Shown here: one piece after another, positions 22,957-34,686 of the stretch
Numbering within the stretch: position 1 is the stretch's first letter
Layout of the letters: every line of letters starts with the position of its first letter
From: Nissolia schottii
Taxonomy: Eukaryota; Streptophyta; Magnoliopsida; Fabales; Fabaceae
NCBI GenBank assembly: GCA_003254905.1
Contig: QANU01005108.1
Coordinates: 1-64,000 of the forward strand
Length of the DNA stretch: 64,000 bases
Direction of reading: 5' to 3'
The notes under the pieces: generated by a model
What the model was told of the DNA's origin: nothing
Databases searched by the model: none
Seen by the model: only the letters and a program-made list of their open reading frames with translations
Made by a program: the position numbers and the translations under genes

Positions 22957-25240
22957 TAAAACTTGTGTCTTAGGTATGGCTCAAGTTTTTATTTCCCCTC
23001 TTTATCTGAGGAAACAACAAGTTAAGACAGGAAAAGCCTGGGGAAGAGGGGTTAGGGGGTGGCATTGGTTAGTCACATTCACTCATGTCACATACCCCCC
23101 ACACAATTTGTAGATACTACACTGTTTATCACAGCATCCTGTAGATTAGTCAGTTAGAGGTAGCAAAAGAGTTAATCCAATGAGTTTGTTGATTAGTGTT
23201 TCAGCTTTTTGACATCCCTCTGAGCTCATTCTTATTTTGATGTCAAATGACAGATTGAGTGACAATTTTGTATATAAACATCTTGCCAGAGCTTTTTGTT
23301 CCCCTCCCTTCTTTTTTTTCTTACTTTATGGCTTTCTTCTGCATTGCTCTTTGTCGTTGTCTGCTGAATTGCATGTTGCCAGAGAGTTCATGAGCTGTAA
23401 ATATTTTAACTGAGCTTGTTGCATACATTTACTCTCCTCAGACATCATTAGGTAGAAGCATTGTGCACTAGCCTGCCAATTTTTTTCCTATGTACATTAC
23501 CTCTCTTTGCTTTGTCATCTTAGTGCAGAGCTTAAGCCGGGTAATGTCGAAGTTAATGTAACATTTATATTAAAATCTCATATCCTTTTCAAACTTGTCA
23601 CAAATAAGCGGCCAATGTAAAATTGGCCTAACCCCAAATGAATTTTGCTAGTAGGATGCACTACACCATCTGCTTGCCTTTTGTGTTTGGAGCTGTAAAT
23701 TAAGTATGGTGTTATTTACCAAAATATATTGAGCTGCACTTTGTTCGATCACAACTTTTCATGGGTGAACACTGAACAGTGACTTAGTAGGATCAAGAGA
23801 AAAAAGAAGTGGTTACTAAGTGAGTACTATTGCATTCTATACGTTGGGAGTTTAAGGTTCGAGTCTCATTTACCACTGTCTTGGCTATAAAATGAAAATC
23901 TCGACGAGCAGCTTCAAGAACCTAGAGCTTGGACTTGAATAAAATAAAATGAGTGGCGGAAAGCGGTTTGGTCCAAATTTTGGATGCTGAATAACCATTC
24001 TCTTGAATCACATTACCCCTCACAAAAAAAAATTCAATTCATTTTGGATTGGTTTTGAACGTTCCTTACATGTCATTTTTAATTAGAGTGAATAGAATGA
24101 GAAATTAAGCCACTTTCAATGTGTATAAATGAGTTTTTTTTTTTTCATTTTTGCTTTATTTTTTTTAATCAATAACGGGGGAAAAATTGATTATATCATT
24201 TTGAGCTTACTAAAATTGATAATCTCACCGCTTTTTTTGTCTTACAAAATTACTTTTATATACTCTTTATAAAGCTATGCCACCACGTATGATTTTCTGT
24301 TTAAAGCACATATATAGTAGAGGCTCCTAACCAGAAAGCTTAATTAAGTTTGATGTGTATCTAATGAGTTACTTATTATAGATATTGTTATTTGCATATC
24401 GTTCTCTTTTTGTTGTGGGTGTATAGGATGTGAGGGTAGCATCTAATAATAAGTTCAATTTACTTTCTCAAGAATGAATATATTCTCTGGATAATACTAA
24501 TTATACACACTTGGACACACATCACTTTATATCACCTTAACTAACCAGCTACAAAACCCTACTTCACAATTTCATTTTTTTTTTTCTTTTTGAAAGGAGA
24601 AGAAAAAACAGTTATACAAACACTTTTATTATCATCACATAGATGGTCATTAAATTATCGAGTTAACTCATAAACTCATAAAAGTTTTCGATTTTATTAC
24701 ACAAAATAAGTTAATAATCATGTAAACTTTCTTTTAATAAACTTGTATGAGTTTAAGTAAATTCTTGGTTTTACTAATGATTTTACGAGTTAAAATATAC
24801 TTATAAGTTTACGAGTTTATCTCAAAATATACAAATTTAGCAACTTTGTTAGATACATAGCTAACTTTGTTTATGTTAGACAATGCTTATTGAGTTTAAT
24901 AAGCTAATTTTATATATTTATCATAATTGAACTATGTGTTATTTAACTATAAAGGAATACACGTGTATAGTAAAGTATAACATAACAATTAAATATCATG
25001 CATTAATAAATATTTGATGATATTTCTTTTATTTATTATGTTTTAAAGTTGACATTATTCAATGTCAATTATAAATACAACATTTAATCATGTTTAGTTC
25101 TTAATTATTTTATTTATAACATGTATGTTTTACATAAATAAACTCTTATAAATTTATGAGCCAAATTTCCTATTTAAATTTACTATAATTTCAGAAGTTT
25201 ATTTAAACTTGGGTTTGACAAACTTGAACATATCTATATA
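22957..25240. other. Myosin 3' untranslated region and AT-rich intergenic sequence
   Basis: The first 500-600 bases after the stop are probably 3' UTR; a precise poly(A) site was not identified. A tRNA-like box-B motif (AAGGTTCGAGTCTCA) at about 23850 hints at an old SINE. From about 24100 onward the sequence is AT-rich, without recognisable genes. Confidence 0.45.
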
Positions 25241-25590
25241 GGTAACAGAATCAGAGTGCAGTAACCCCAAAAATTGACGTGGATTCGGTCGTAATTAAAT
25301 GGTAATGTAAAGTGATGTGTGCTGGACAATACTTCAATTATCATGTATAAGTGACAGAACTAGAAAATATAGTTATTAAAAAAAAATTGAGGTCGATCAA
25401 TTAATCGAATAGCATAAAATGTATACACTAGACAACACTCTTATTATCACGTGTCACATTTTGTATAGGTGACAGAATCATCTTATAGTTATAAAAAAAC
25501 AAAAAGTTGAGCTGGGTTCAATTGTAATCAAATGATGATAGCTACGTTAACAAATGCGGCATGTTTGATTTTTAAATGAGAATATTCCGA
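25241..25590. repeat. Three degenerate tandem units of about 110-120 bp
   Basis: The units begin GGTAACAGAATCAG (25241), AAGTGACAGAACTAG (25349) and GGTGACAGAATCAT (25468). Each then shows an A-rich run, a TTGA-G-T-G-TTC/GATC-like core and a TAAT(T/C)AAATG-like segment. Copies 1 and 2 share an ACAATAC/ACAACACT-TATTATCA block near their ends. The divergence is high, so the array is old. Function unknown. Confidence 0.5.
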
Positions 25591-26343
25591 GTTCATTTTG
25601 AAAATTATTAGAAGTAAAAAAATTTCGCTTTTAAAATTTTAAATATTTCTACTTAAAAATCAAATATGCTAATAGTAAGTTCGAATAGTAAGAAACTCCC
25701 ATTCTTTAGTCCGGTTCAAATTTTTAAAACGGAACAATTTGTATTAAAAGAGATCGCTTTTTAAGTGAGTCCTTCAATTTTTCAAGCAGGATTTAGTAGG
25801 TAAATTAAAGGCTTATCATATACCGGTGGTTAAAGAAAAAGAAAATGATGCTAGCTATGTAGATGTAAAATGATTTGTGTGCAAAATGTATGTGTGCAAC
25901 ACTGATAAAAAGTCACTTGTGTGTGTAAATAGTGTATCTGCATTAGCAGCTAGCACCTGCCACAGTTTTGAGGCAAAAGGTAAACAAGACTACTTTTTTC
26001 CACAAAGTTTTCATCCATTTCATTCTGCTAAGCAATATCCAAATACAGTATCTGCACACTGCAGCAGCATATGATGAAGTACACCTGCTATGAGATCTTC
26101 ACTTTCTGCACCCTCAGAGAGTAGTAGTGGTAGTACATGAAGAAGTTAGTCTTCAACATTGAAGCTTTTCTTGGATCACTAGTTTAATTTCTCTCTCACC
26201 TTTGAAGCCTCTTTGAAGTCTTCTCTTGTAAGAGATCCACACACTCCTTGCTCAAATTTATTGTTTATCTTTATTCTTTTTTAATTTAACAATGTCTCTT
26301 TCTTCTTCTCTGTACAGGTAGCAAGTTTTGGGCTTCTATCATC
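25591..26343 (+). promoter_or_regulatory. Upstream region and probable 5' UTR intron of the zinc-finger gene
   Basis: CT-rich leader sequence appears from about 26150. A likely untranslated-leader intron runs from GTAAGAG at 26228 to TGTACAG ending at 26317, leaving about 26 leader bases before the start codon. A leader intron is known in SUPERMAN-type genes, so this is plausible but inferred. No TATA box was assigned. Confidence 0.45.
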
Positions 26344-27039
26344 ATGGAAGGAAACTATGTGAACAGGAACAGTACTCATAGAGAGGATCATGGCTTCAGC
26401 TTTGAGGAGCATCTTCCATGGGGAACTTCTTCATGGCCAGCAAGAAACTATGCCTGCAGCTTTTGCAAGAGAGAGTTCAAGTCAGCACAAGCCTTAGGTG
26501 GACACATGAATGTTCATAGGAGGGATAGGGCAAGGTTGAGATCATCCTTGCTATCTTCATGGGTTAATAATTCTTCTGACTGCGTTAAACCTAACCCTAA
26601 CCCTAACCCTAGCCCTAATTTCAAGCCTAATAATAACCAAACTCTTGTTCTTTCTCCACCACCCTCTTCATCATCACCTTCTCCTAATTTGTCTGATGAG
26701 ATCTTGAATTGTGCACATCTTTCTCCACTTTATAATAGCCCTTGTCTCACTTTGTCTTCTTCTACAAGTGGAGACAAGAAACCTAGGCTCACTACATCTC
26801 CACACCTTCTTATTCCTCTTGTGAGCACTCCTCAAAGCATGGATCATGTTAATTACATGAGTATGAATCACACAAGGAGTGCTTTTATTGGAGTTGATGA
26901 TGATAAGGAATTGAAGTGTTGCGACGAGCACAATAAGGCTTTGAAGAGCAGTGAGCATAACATTACATTGGAGTTGGGAATAGGGTTGCTCGAACACCAA
27001 GAGGAGAAGTTAGATTTGGAGCTTCGACTTGGTCATTAA
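26344..27039 (+). CDS. Single C2H2 zinc-finger repressor with EAR motif (SUPERMAN/RBE/ZFP10-like)
   Basis: A nuclear DNA-binding protein of 231 residues, uninterrupted by introns in the coding part. One plant-type C2H2 finger (about residues 37-60) contains [20 protein letters not shown], with the QALGGH signature, followed by [11 protein letters not shown]. The segment just before it ([13 protein letters not shown]) matches the SUPERMAN, RABBIT EARS and ZFP10/11 group. The middle is Ser/Pro/Asn-rich with a [10 protein letters not shown] repeat. The C-terminus ends LDLELRLGH, an EAR motif of the DLELRL class that recruits TOPLESS-type co-repressors in this family. This suggests a transcriptional repressor acting in organ or floral development or cell division; the exact orthologue cannot be fixed by eye. 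The start is the first ATG of the open frame, 26 bases after the inferred leader intron. Confidence 0.92.
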   Translation: MEGNYVNRNSTHREDHGFSFEEHLPWGTSSWPARNYACSFCKREFKSAQALGGHMNVHRRDRARLRSSLLSSWVNNSSDCVKPNPNPNPSPNFKPNNNQTLVLSPPPSSSSPSPNLSDEILNCAHLSPLYNSPCLTLSSSTSGDKKPRLTTSPHLLIPLVSTPQSMDHVNYMSMNHTRSAFIGVDDDKELKCCDEHNKALKSSEHNITLELGIGLLEHQEEKLDLELRLGH

Positions 27040-28587
27040 TTCCTAGCTTTATTTTATCTAGTTAAGTGCAATTTTATCAAATTAACAAGTATTTTAGAGC
27101 ACTGCAGTGGTGCAACTTTTAATTCCTAATCTTATTTAAGCTGCTTTATATTATATGTATATTATGCATTTCAAGGATCTTGACATTTTGTGAGCTCTTA
27201 TAACTATTTGGTAGTGTTAAAGTTGTGTAGCTCTACCTTGTAGTTTGATTTCTGGCCATAGGAATATGGTTGATCCAAGTTGCATTTAGAAAACCAATTT
27301 AATTTACTACATTGATGAAATGATATAAGAGAAATTCTTGTGTGGTCTAAGAGCCCGAAATTGAATATGTTCTGAATCATATATTGAATGATATTTTAGC
27401 CTAAAGCTAAAAGTTAAAATGTTATATATTGAATATGTAATTTGGAGCATATTTAGTTTGAAGCCCCAAAACCACACTAGAATTTTTCGTGATAAAAGTC
27501 ATAATGTTGTAAAGATCTCATGAAATTGGCTTTAATTTTTTGCTTGGTCCTCACTCTTGACCTTAAGAGACTGGCATCCAATTAAGTAGTTCTTGTTTTT
27601 TTAGTTTGACTGAATATGATTTCATGTGTACTGAAATTTCCTCAGCTAGTCTCTATAGATCAGCATGTGATTCAAAATATATAAAAAAATATTCTTCATA
27701 ATGTCCCTGCATTTTCCTGGGTATGAGCACCTGTAGCCTTTATGTTTCTTGAGGGTAGTTTCTGCCATGCTCTTTCTTGGAAACACACTACCACATTGAT
27801 CCATGAGAGCTAAACATTATTATAAAATTCTCAATAAGCTTGATTGTATATATATGTAAACATAGTAATTTACTTATTAGATATACAAATTTTAATATTC
27901 AATCAGTGTAAAGTTTTTCAACAATCATTTAATCATGTAAAGTAGTTTGACAATTCTCATTACTAGTCATATAAAAGATAGAGTTTTGCTATACGTACAC
28001 CAAAAATCATACACCATACATACACCTTGTATTTATATACATAAAGTTTGTGTTTTAACTCATGTAATGTTTGTACACTTAATTAAATATAGTTAAGAGT
28101 ATCATTTACAAGTTTGTAATTGTGCATTCGTGAGAATAAAGTTTGTGCATTATTAAGGGTGTATGTATGAGTGTATGAAATTGAGTGTACATGTAACATT
28201 TTTGTAAAAGATAAGATGTAATTTATAAGCAGTTTATAACTTAGTTTATCCAAATTAATTAATTTCATCATAAGTTACCACAATTCGACTATAAACTAAT
28301 TAAATGTAAATTACCTTGGGCATGGAATACTAGCTTTAAAACATATAGCTAATTTCTACTCTCTTAAATGGTCATTTAAGTATCGTATAGGATTTATACG
28401 AGAATATTGCCTCCGGTGGTCCGTTCTATTATGTATTGCAGTAAACTACCTACAACTATATTTTCTTAAACACCAAAGGGTGCTGCTTTCTTATATAAAC
28501 ATCATAGAATAAAATAACCAGCTCAAAATTATTCTCTTTAATTTAATATACGTATATACTTACATCCACACACATATATGTGATGAT
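27040..28587. other. 3' flank and intergenic sequence
   Basis: AT-rich sequence after the zinc-finger stop codon; the first 200-300 bases are probably 3' UTR. I see no gene, RNA gene or clear repeat boundaries. Confidence 0.5.
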
Positions 28588-28604
28588 ATAAGACTAATTA
28601 TTAA

Positions 28605-28786
28605 ACCAATGGGGGGTTGGTCCGAGTGATAATCGACTTGGTATCGGTTAAGCAGATCTCGGGTTCAAGACTTTTTGTACGCAGTTATTCTAGCTATGAG
28701 ACTCACTCATCACAGTCAGGTGCACGATCCGGGTCGACCCAGATTAGTCAAGGCTAAGCCTTGGAACTAGAAGGACAAACCAAAAA
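28605..28786 (+). mobile_element. tRNA-derived SINE (about 182 bp) with perfect 17-bp target duplications
   Basis: The body starts with GGTTGGTCCGAGTGATAATCG, which holds a box-A-like element. A box-B-like GGGTTCAAGAC follows at about 28660, and the 3' end is a short A-run (28782-28787). It is flanked by the identical direct repeat ATAAGACTAATTATTAA at 28588-28604 and 28787-28803. Length, internal Pol III boxes, A-tail and long target duplication together define a tRNA-type SINE. Perfect duplications suggest a fairly recent insertion. Confidence 0.88.
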
Positions 28787-28803
28787 ATAAGACTAATTAT
28801 TAA

Positions 28804-31018
28804 TATGTGAATACTAGAACCAATCATGTACACATATACCATAACGTAAGCATAATAATATATAAATAGTAGTGTAATGAAAAGGAAGACCCAGAAATGA
28901 TGTCAGGATCCAGGGACATTCAACATGTTATGAATTTGAGGGATGTCTTTTTCTGATGATAGAACTATTAAACACAGAACAAAGGGTATAGAGAAAGCAA
29001 AGGCGAGAGGGAGAGAGAGATGACTTTATATGAAAAATGATACCTAGTACATGTAGTAGTGTATAGCTTTATATGAAAATTTTAAAATATAATTGCATGA
29101 CCATGAATATATTTAATACCTAATTTAATTAATAACATTATAAACTATATTATATTCTTACTTTTAATATTTTTTAATTTTTTTTAAATAATACGAATTA
29201 AAAGGTTTATAATATTTTTAAATCATGTATTAAACGTAATTGACAACGATATAAATATTAATTTCTCATAGATGGATAGATGGAAATTCATCTCGTTCTC
29301 CTTGTCCAATTTATCCAAAATGGTATAGTTTTTATTTGGTGTATAAACTCTAATGGTAGCCTTGTGTTCCCAACATAAGATCTCTTGCATGTTCCCTATG
29401 CGATGTGGCTCCATACCATGATGACATTTCCCTAAGTGGAAACTCTTAGTTTTCTGACAGTACCATCCAAAACAAGAAATTCTTTTCTTTCTCTCTCTCA
29501 CTGTATTGTTCTTTGAAATTCAGTATCCGAAGATTTAATCAACATTAATTTTCATCTCATTTTTTTTTTTTTCACGTGAGATAAGGCAGGTAGAAGTCTC
29601 GGTAAGAAGAGCACATCCAATAAAAACAAAAACTACTAATAATAATAATAATAATAATAATTAGAGACACGGAGAGAAGCTAAAAATAACTATGGATGAA
29701 TTCGTTAAGAAAAAAAATCGATTTTAAGTAGTTCCTCCATCAACATAGTTTATGATAAGGAAAGTGTTGTTTGATCTATATACCTAGGTGGGAGTAATGT
29801 ACATTAAAAAAGACACCATAGAGAAAGAGTCTTTAACTCCATCCGAGTATAATTACCAAAGAGTAAAATAATTTTATATTGTATATTTTTCAATCAATTT
29901 CTCTTATTTGTATGTCTTTTAAAGTAGTGGATGAGAGAGTTAAATTTTTTTAAAAAAAATTGTGGGCATAAATTTAACATATTTTTTTGGCGCAAACAAA
30001 ATAAAAATGAATTCCACTTAGTAGGACTAAAAATATTAGGTGGGATACACAGCAAAGATAATATGTCCTACTTTTATCGTATATGTAACGATAGGTTAAA
30101 TTTGTGCCTATACAAAAATTTCTCAACTATCTATATAAATTTGTTATATATTATTAGTGTATAACAATTAAATTTATAAAGTTAAAACTAAACCCTAACA
30201 AAATATACTTGAGTTCAACCAAATAGTTTATTACACACAGAAATTGGTTACAAAACAACCCATTAGATAACAATAAAATAAAAGATGATAAGATAAAACA
30301 AACTAAAACTAAATCAAAGCTAACATATTCTGATATCCATCTTCACTACCCACCACTAGCTACATCCATAGTGTGTGTATATATATATATACACTTCATT
30401 TTGCCTTAATTATGTTGTAAATTCATGTTAACGTTGTAATTGTAATTAGGAGAGAAGGGTGAAACTTGAGAGGAGGACCGTAAAGGAAGGGGCTTAGTTG
30501 TAGATTTGAAGCAATGAAGAGTACATTACATATAGTGCAATGATGTCACTAAAGCTATGTATGAATGAGGAACGAAGGTGGGGGAAGATGGACATCCATG
30601 TGTACAAACAAAACCTGCTAAAGTGAAGTTTTAGTGAAAGAAAGAAGAATGGGATAAAGTAAGGCTAGTCGGCGCACGTCACAACCATTCATTCATTCAT
30701 TTCATCTCTCTCATTTACTTTTCCTTTCACCCAAACTACCTTTGCCATCAATGAGTACCCTCCTCCCAAATAAGAAACAAGAAAAACCTCTTCGTCTCTC
30801 TTCCTTTATAATGAATCATATACTATACACTAATCTAGGTCTTGACTTTCTATCAAATTAAGGGTTAGAAATACTCTCATATTTTATCCTTTAACCTTTT
30901 TTTTCAAATGTAAATCAATGGTTAAAATAAGAGTGTCCAATATGTCCATAAAAAAATATACAAATATCATTTTTCTATAAACTCCTTGAGTTATCTATTT
31001 GTATATAGCTATTAAATG
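28804..31018. other. Intergenic sequence with microsatellites
   Basis: No gene was recognised. It contains an (AAT)n microsatellite at about 29636-29661, a GT/TA dinucleotide run at about 30371-30393 and a GA-rich stretch near 28995-29020. Short open frames here show no similarity that I recognise. Confidence 0.55.
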
Positions 31019-31201
31019 AATTTAGATCCTTTGGAATAAAGTGAAAGATCTCATTATTGAATCTTTAAAGTGAGAATGAGTCCCACTTTTACTTTAAAGG
31101 TTCAATGGTGAGATGACTTACTTTAAAATTCTCTCACTTCACCCTCTAAACCCTCTAAAGTGAGGAATCTCACTTTAAAAGATCATTCTCCAAATCTAAA
31201 C
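31019..31201. mobile_element. Fold-back MITE-like repeat
   Basis: The ends ATTTAGATCCTTTGGAAT and the right end ATTCTCCAAATCTAAA are near-complements. Internal blocks GATCTCATTATTGAATCTTT and ACTTTAAAGGTTCAATGGTG also form an inverted pair, with several ACTTTAAAG/CTTTAAAGT blocks. Target duplications were not clear. It lies about 40 bases from the left end of the MULE below. Confidence 0.5.
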
Positions 31202-31239
31202 ATATATTTATACATCTCATCATCAATGGCTAAAAAATA

Positions 31240-33184
31240 GGGGCATTAACATTTATATGGGGAAAAATAAGTGATTTTGTAAACATGGGTGCAACAAGCA
31301 ATTTACAAATGAGCTGAAAATCTGAAATTGCCAAAGTGTGGGGGCAATTTTAGAATTAAAAAAAATTCAAACAAAAGTTGACTCTTGGTATTGGAATCGC
31401 CATCGTTTTTGGCAATTTCAGAAGAGGATGAAATCAATGCATTGACAAAACAGGGGAACAGGGGACATCACTGAAATCGCCATCAGGAGTGGCAATTTCA
31501 GGACGTTGTTCCTGCCAGCAATCTTGAAAGAACTCAACTTTGAGTGGTCGCGGGTAAGCCACGTAGCAAGGTAAGTATGAGAGCCGTTGTATTTTATGAC
31601 CTCCCAGAAGCACTATATTTTTTGTGTGGCCCTAATAAGCGATTGATATCCTTGGCCAAAGTTCTTGCATTTGCAGAAGTATGTCACTGGTTCAGACTCT
31701 TAAATTTTGTAATTCACCCGAATGTACAAGCAATGACTTGCAACAACTTCTTTAATTGCATCCTTATCAGCAAAATACTTCCCTATGTAGATATCATCAC
31801 CTACAAAATAATCATTATCCAAATTTCCAAAATCAGATGTATGCATCCTCTCAACATCAAAGGTGTGCAAGAAAGCTTGTGAATCATTCGGGTGTACATT
31901 TCCTTCATCAAGTGTAACATTTAATAAACTCATTAAATAATTAAATGTAATAACTGGGAATTTAATTATAATTATAATTATAATTTATTTAGCAACTAAA
32001 TTGCAATTACTAGTCAACAAATTTGCAGTTCTGATACACAAGATCCTCTTCATGAGGCAATCATAAAGCATACTTTGCATATCTGTTAATCTACATAATC
32101 AATTTAAAATATAATTTTGTTAGACCCATTTTAGTACAAAATATTTACATAATAGTTTAATTGACTTTACATTAATTTATAAACAATTAATTATATAAAC
32201 CCAATAATTAATTTTAATAACTTGGAATTTAATTATAATTATAATTTATTTAGCAACTAAATTTATATAAGAGTATCTGAATTGTCGTCAGTTCCATCGT
32301 CTTTAGAAATGTCACTTTCATGCTCTCTTTAACTTGCATCATCATTTTCATCTGTGAACAACTCATCATCTGACAGTAATATTGGTTCAACGTCTTGCTA
32401 GTGCACTTCGTTCGAAATTGGACCAACATTTAAATGAGCGTTCGCACCAATCTCCTTGAAGTTCACAAACATATCAATGCCACTCAGATGTGTCTTATAA
32501 TTTTCGTATAAAGAAAACATCTGCTCCACTTGGAGGTCATTTGATATCGTAACAGGTCGATGTTTAATCAACCCATTCATGAAAGACACTAGAGCTTTAT
32601 ATCTTATTCTTGTCACACTCCTTTGAAAATGAGAAGAAATTACACCACACAAATGTGACAATGACATAGACAGCCAAATTACAATAAACTCCGCATCATT
32701 TTCACTAATAAACTCAACATCCTCGATATTATTATTTTGCACAGAACTATTATAAAAATATAAACGCAACAACCCCCTATTCATTTTTTTTATGAAAACA
32801 AAAACACAAACAACTAACAAGAGAATAAGAGGATGAAGAAGAGAAGAATAGGAATGAGAGAATGAGAGGATGATGAAGAGAAGAATGAGAGAATGTTAAG
32901 AGAAGAAACACAAATCCTATTTATAGAGCCAGACCCCCACCTTAATTTTTTTTTTTTTTTAAATTTCTAGCAGGTGTTGAAATCGCCACCCTGCACTCGA
33001 TTTCAGACCTTGTCGTCCCTACAATTTTGCTTTTTTTAAAAAAATGTATTGAAATCGCCACAAGGTACTGAAATCGCCACAAGATACGGCAATTTCAAAA
33101 CCTCGCCCATATGTTTATAAATTTGCAATCATAAATGCATACAGGCAATTATATTTTATGGACCAATATACTTGTAAAAATTCC
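31240..33184 (-). mobile_element. Internally deleted MULE (Mutator-like) transposon copy
   Basis: On the minus strand a TATA-containing leader precedes an open frame of 128 codons beginning MNRGLLRLYFYNS (start codon at 32781-32783). It continues past an in-frame stop into DVEPILLSDDELF. Further on comes a MuDR-type N-terminal domain (DIYIGKYFADKDAIKEVVAS, about 31740-31800) and a short stretch like the DHSKLSSFK region of the + copy at 57700-57830. The catalytic core is missing: sequence passes straight to the terminal region. Ends show loose inverted similarity (left GGGGCATTAACATTTATATGG, right GGAATTTTTACAAGTATATTGG as reverse complement). Flanks TAAAAAATA (31231-31239) and TAAAAAAAA (33185-33193) are a possible 9-bp duplication, weak because of low complexity. 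It is closely related to the element at 56236. Confidence 0.75.
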
Positions 33185-33459
33185 TAAAAAAAAAAAATTA
33201 ACACTTTATCTTTTAACTTTTTCATTTATAGCAAGTTGAAATTACAAGGTTGTCCAACGTATGTCTCATAGCCACATACAAACGTCATTTCTCATATACA
33301 CCCCATATACTTTGTGTTATTATCTCAATGTTATACACTTTAATTGGTTTTATATGGAAAGAAAAAAAGTGTTTATTTTAACATATAACTTAGGTATTCT
33401 ATAAATATCGTGTATTAGTGTGTGTGTTGATATGTCTCAACGAGCTCACTTATGTATGT

Positions 33460-33815
33460 CATTGCAAGAATTTTACAAATTAGTGACTGTAAAATTGGTT
33501 GTTAATCTATTACTAATTTCTCGCTAAATGAATTAGTGCGAGAATAGCGACAAATTAATGACTAATTTGGCCATCGATGTTTTGAAGTTGTTGATTAGCT
33601 CGGAAAACAATTTGGTTGTTAATCCATAGCTAATTTATTTTAGCAACGAAACTATTGGTCATTATTCTGTCGCTAATTTGTAGCTATTTTATAATGGAAA
33701 TTGTTTCTTAAATTGTCACAGATTTGCAAGGAATTGTATCGGAGCTGAACCCTTAAAAATTCTTCACAACATTCATCGTAAATTTATTGTCGATTTGTAG
33801 CTAATCTGACGCGAA
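33460..33815. mobile_element. CACTA-like remnant with TAGTGACTAATTTG / GTCGCTAATTTG repeats
   Basis: The left end CATTGCAAGAATTTTACAAA resembles a mutated CACTACAAGAAA end. The body has repeated TTGTAGCTAAT, TAGTGACTAATTTG and GTCGCTAATTTG units in both orientations, as in subterminal repeats of small CACTA elements. A matching right end (TTCTTGTAGTG) is not visible, so the element is incomplete or heavily decayed. Confidence 0.35.
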
Positions 33816-34686
33816 TATGACAAACGGTAAAAGGAATTTTGTTGCTCACATGTCACTAGTTCCTCCCTACAAAATTCTTATTGATGTTAATATATTTAAC
33901 ATCTGTTGTAATATATTAAACCTAAGGCTCAATTCATGGCACATCCAAAAGACTTACACATACATCTCTAAAATATTGTCACGTCCATCTCTTAGTTTAG
34001 ATGTCAATTCCTCTTCTTTTTTTTTTACCTTCTAAACTATAACAATTTCTCATCTCTCACAGCCTTTCCATAACCCCCTCTTAAAAATGTTAGTTTCTAT
34101 TCTCTCATTGATTTCCCGCACCACAATAAAATTAGATGCACCCCTCACACTCCCTTCTCATTCTCTTTACCCTAATTCCACCCCAAAATGAATACCTCGT
34201 TGTTACCAGAAAACAGAGTTGGACGTGTGCCCCTCACAATAGTGAATCAGAAACACAAAGCATAAATAAAAATAAAAACAAATCTAAATCCTATCTACAA
34301 CAACTGATTAAAAAATTCAAAATCAATAACAAAAATTAAAAAATTAGCATCAAATCTAAGCAACTACACCATTAAGAGGAGCAAAATCGCACAAGACGGA
34401 AATATGGAAGCTCCAACTCACATTGTTGTCATCATCTTTTCATTTTTTATTTTTCTCTTCACCATCATTATAGCTATGACACCCTTATTTTCAATTTATT
34501 CCTTCATCGCGATTTTACTTTTGGATATTTCTTCCTCTACCATTTTTTCTTCGTTTTTTTTAGTATCTCTAAACTCACTATCACTTCTGAGAAGCATAAA
34601 GGAAAGAAGCTCGCAACCATGCTAGAGCTCTAGTCTTCAAGCATGCCTACACTAGGCCATCGGAGGGAGAGGCCATAGTACCACAA
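33816..34686. other. Intergenic sequence, nothing recognised
   Basis: AT-rich sequence with short open frames. One hydrophobic frame of 73 codons (34404-34625) is low-complexity. No gene or repeat boundary is supported. Confidence 0.5.

Noticed and set aside
26590-26620. Interstitial telomere scar
   Set aside because: The unit is CCCTAA, not the plant CCCTAAA, and it keeps the reading frame as Pro-Asn codons.
34404-34625. Hydrophobic 73-codon frame that looks like a membrane protein
   Set aside because: TTT/ATT-rich DNA yields such frames by chance, and there is no similarity or gene-like context.
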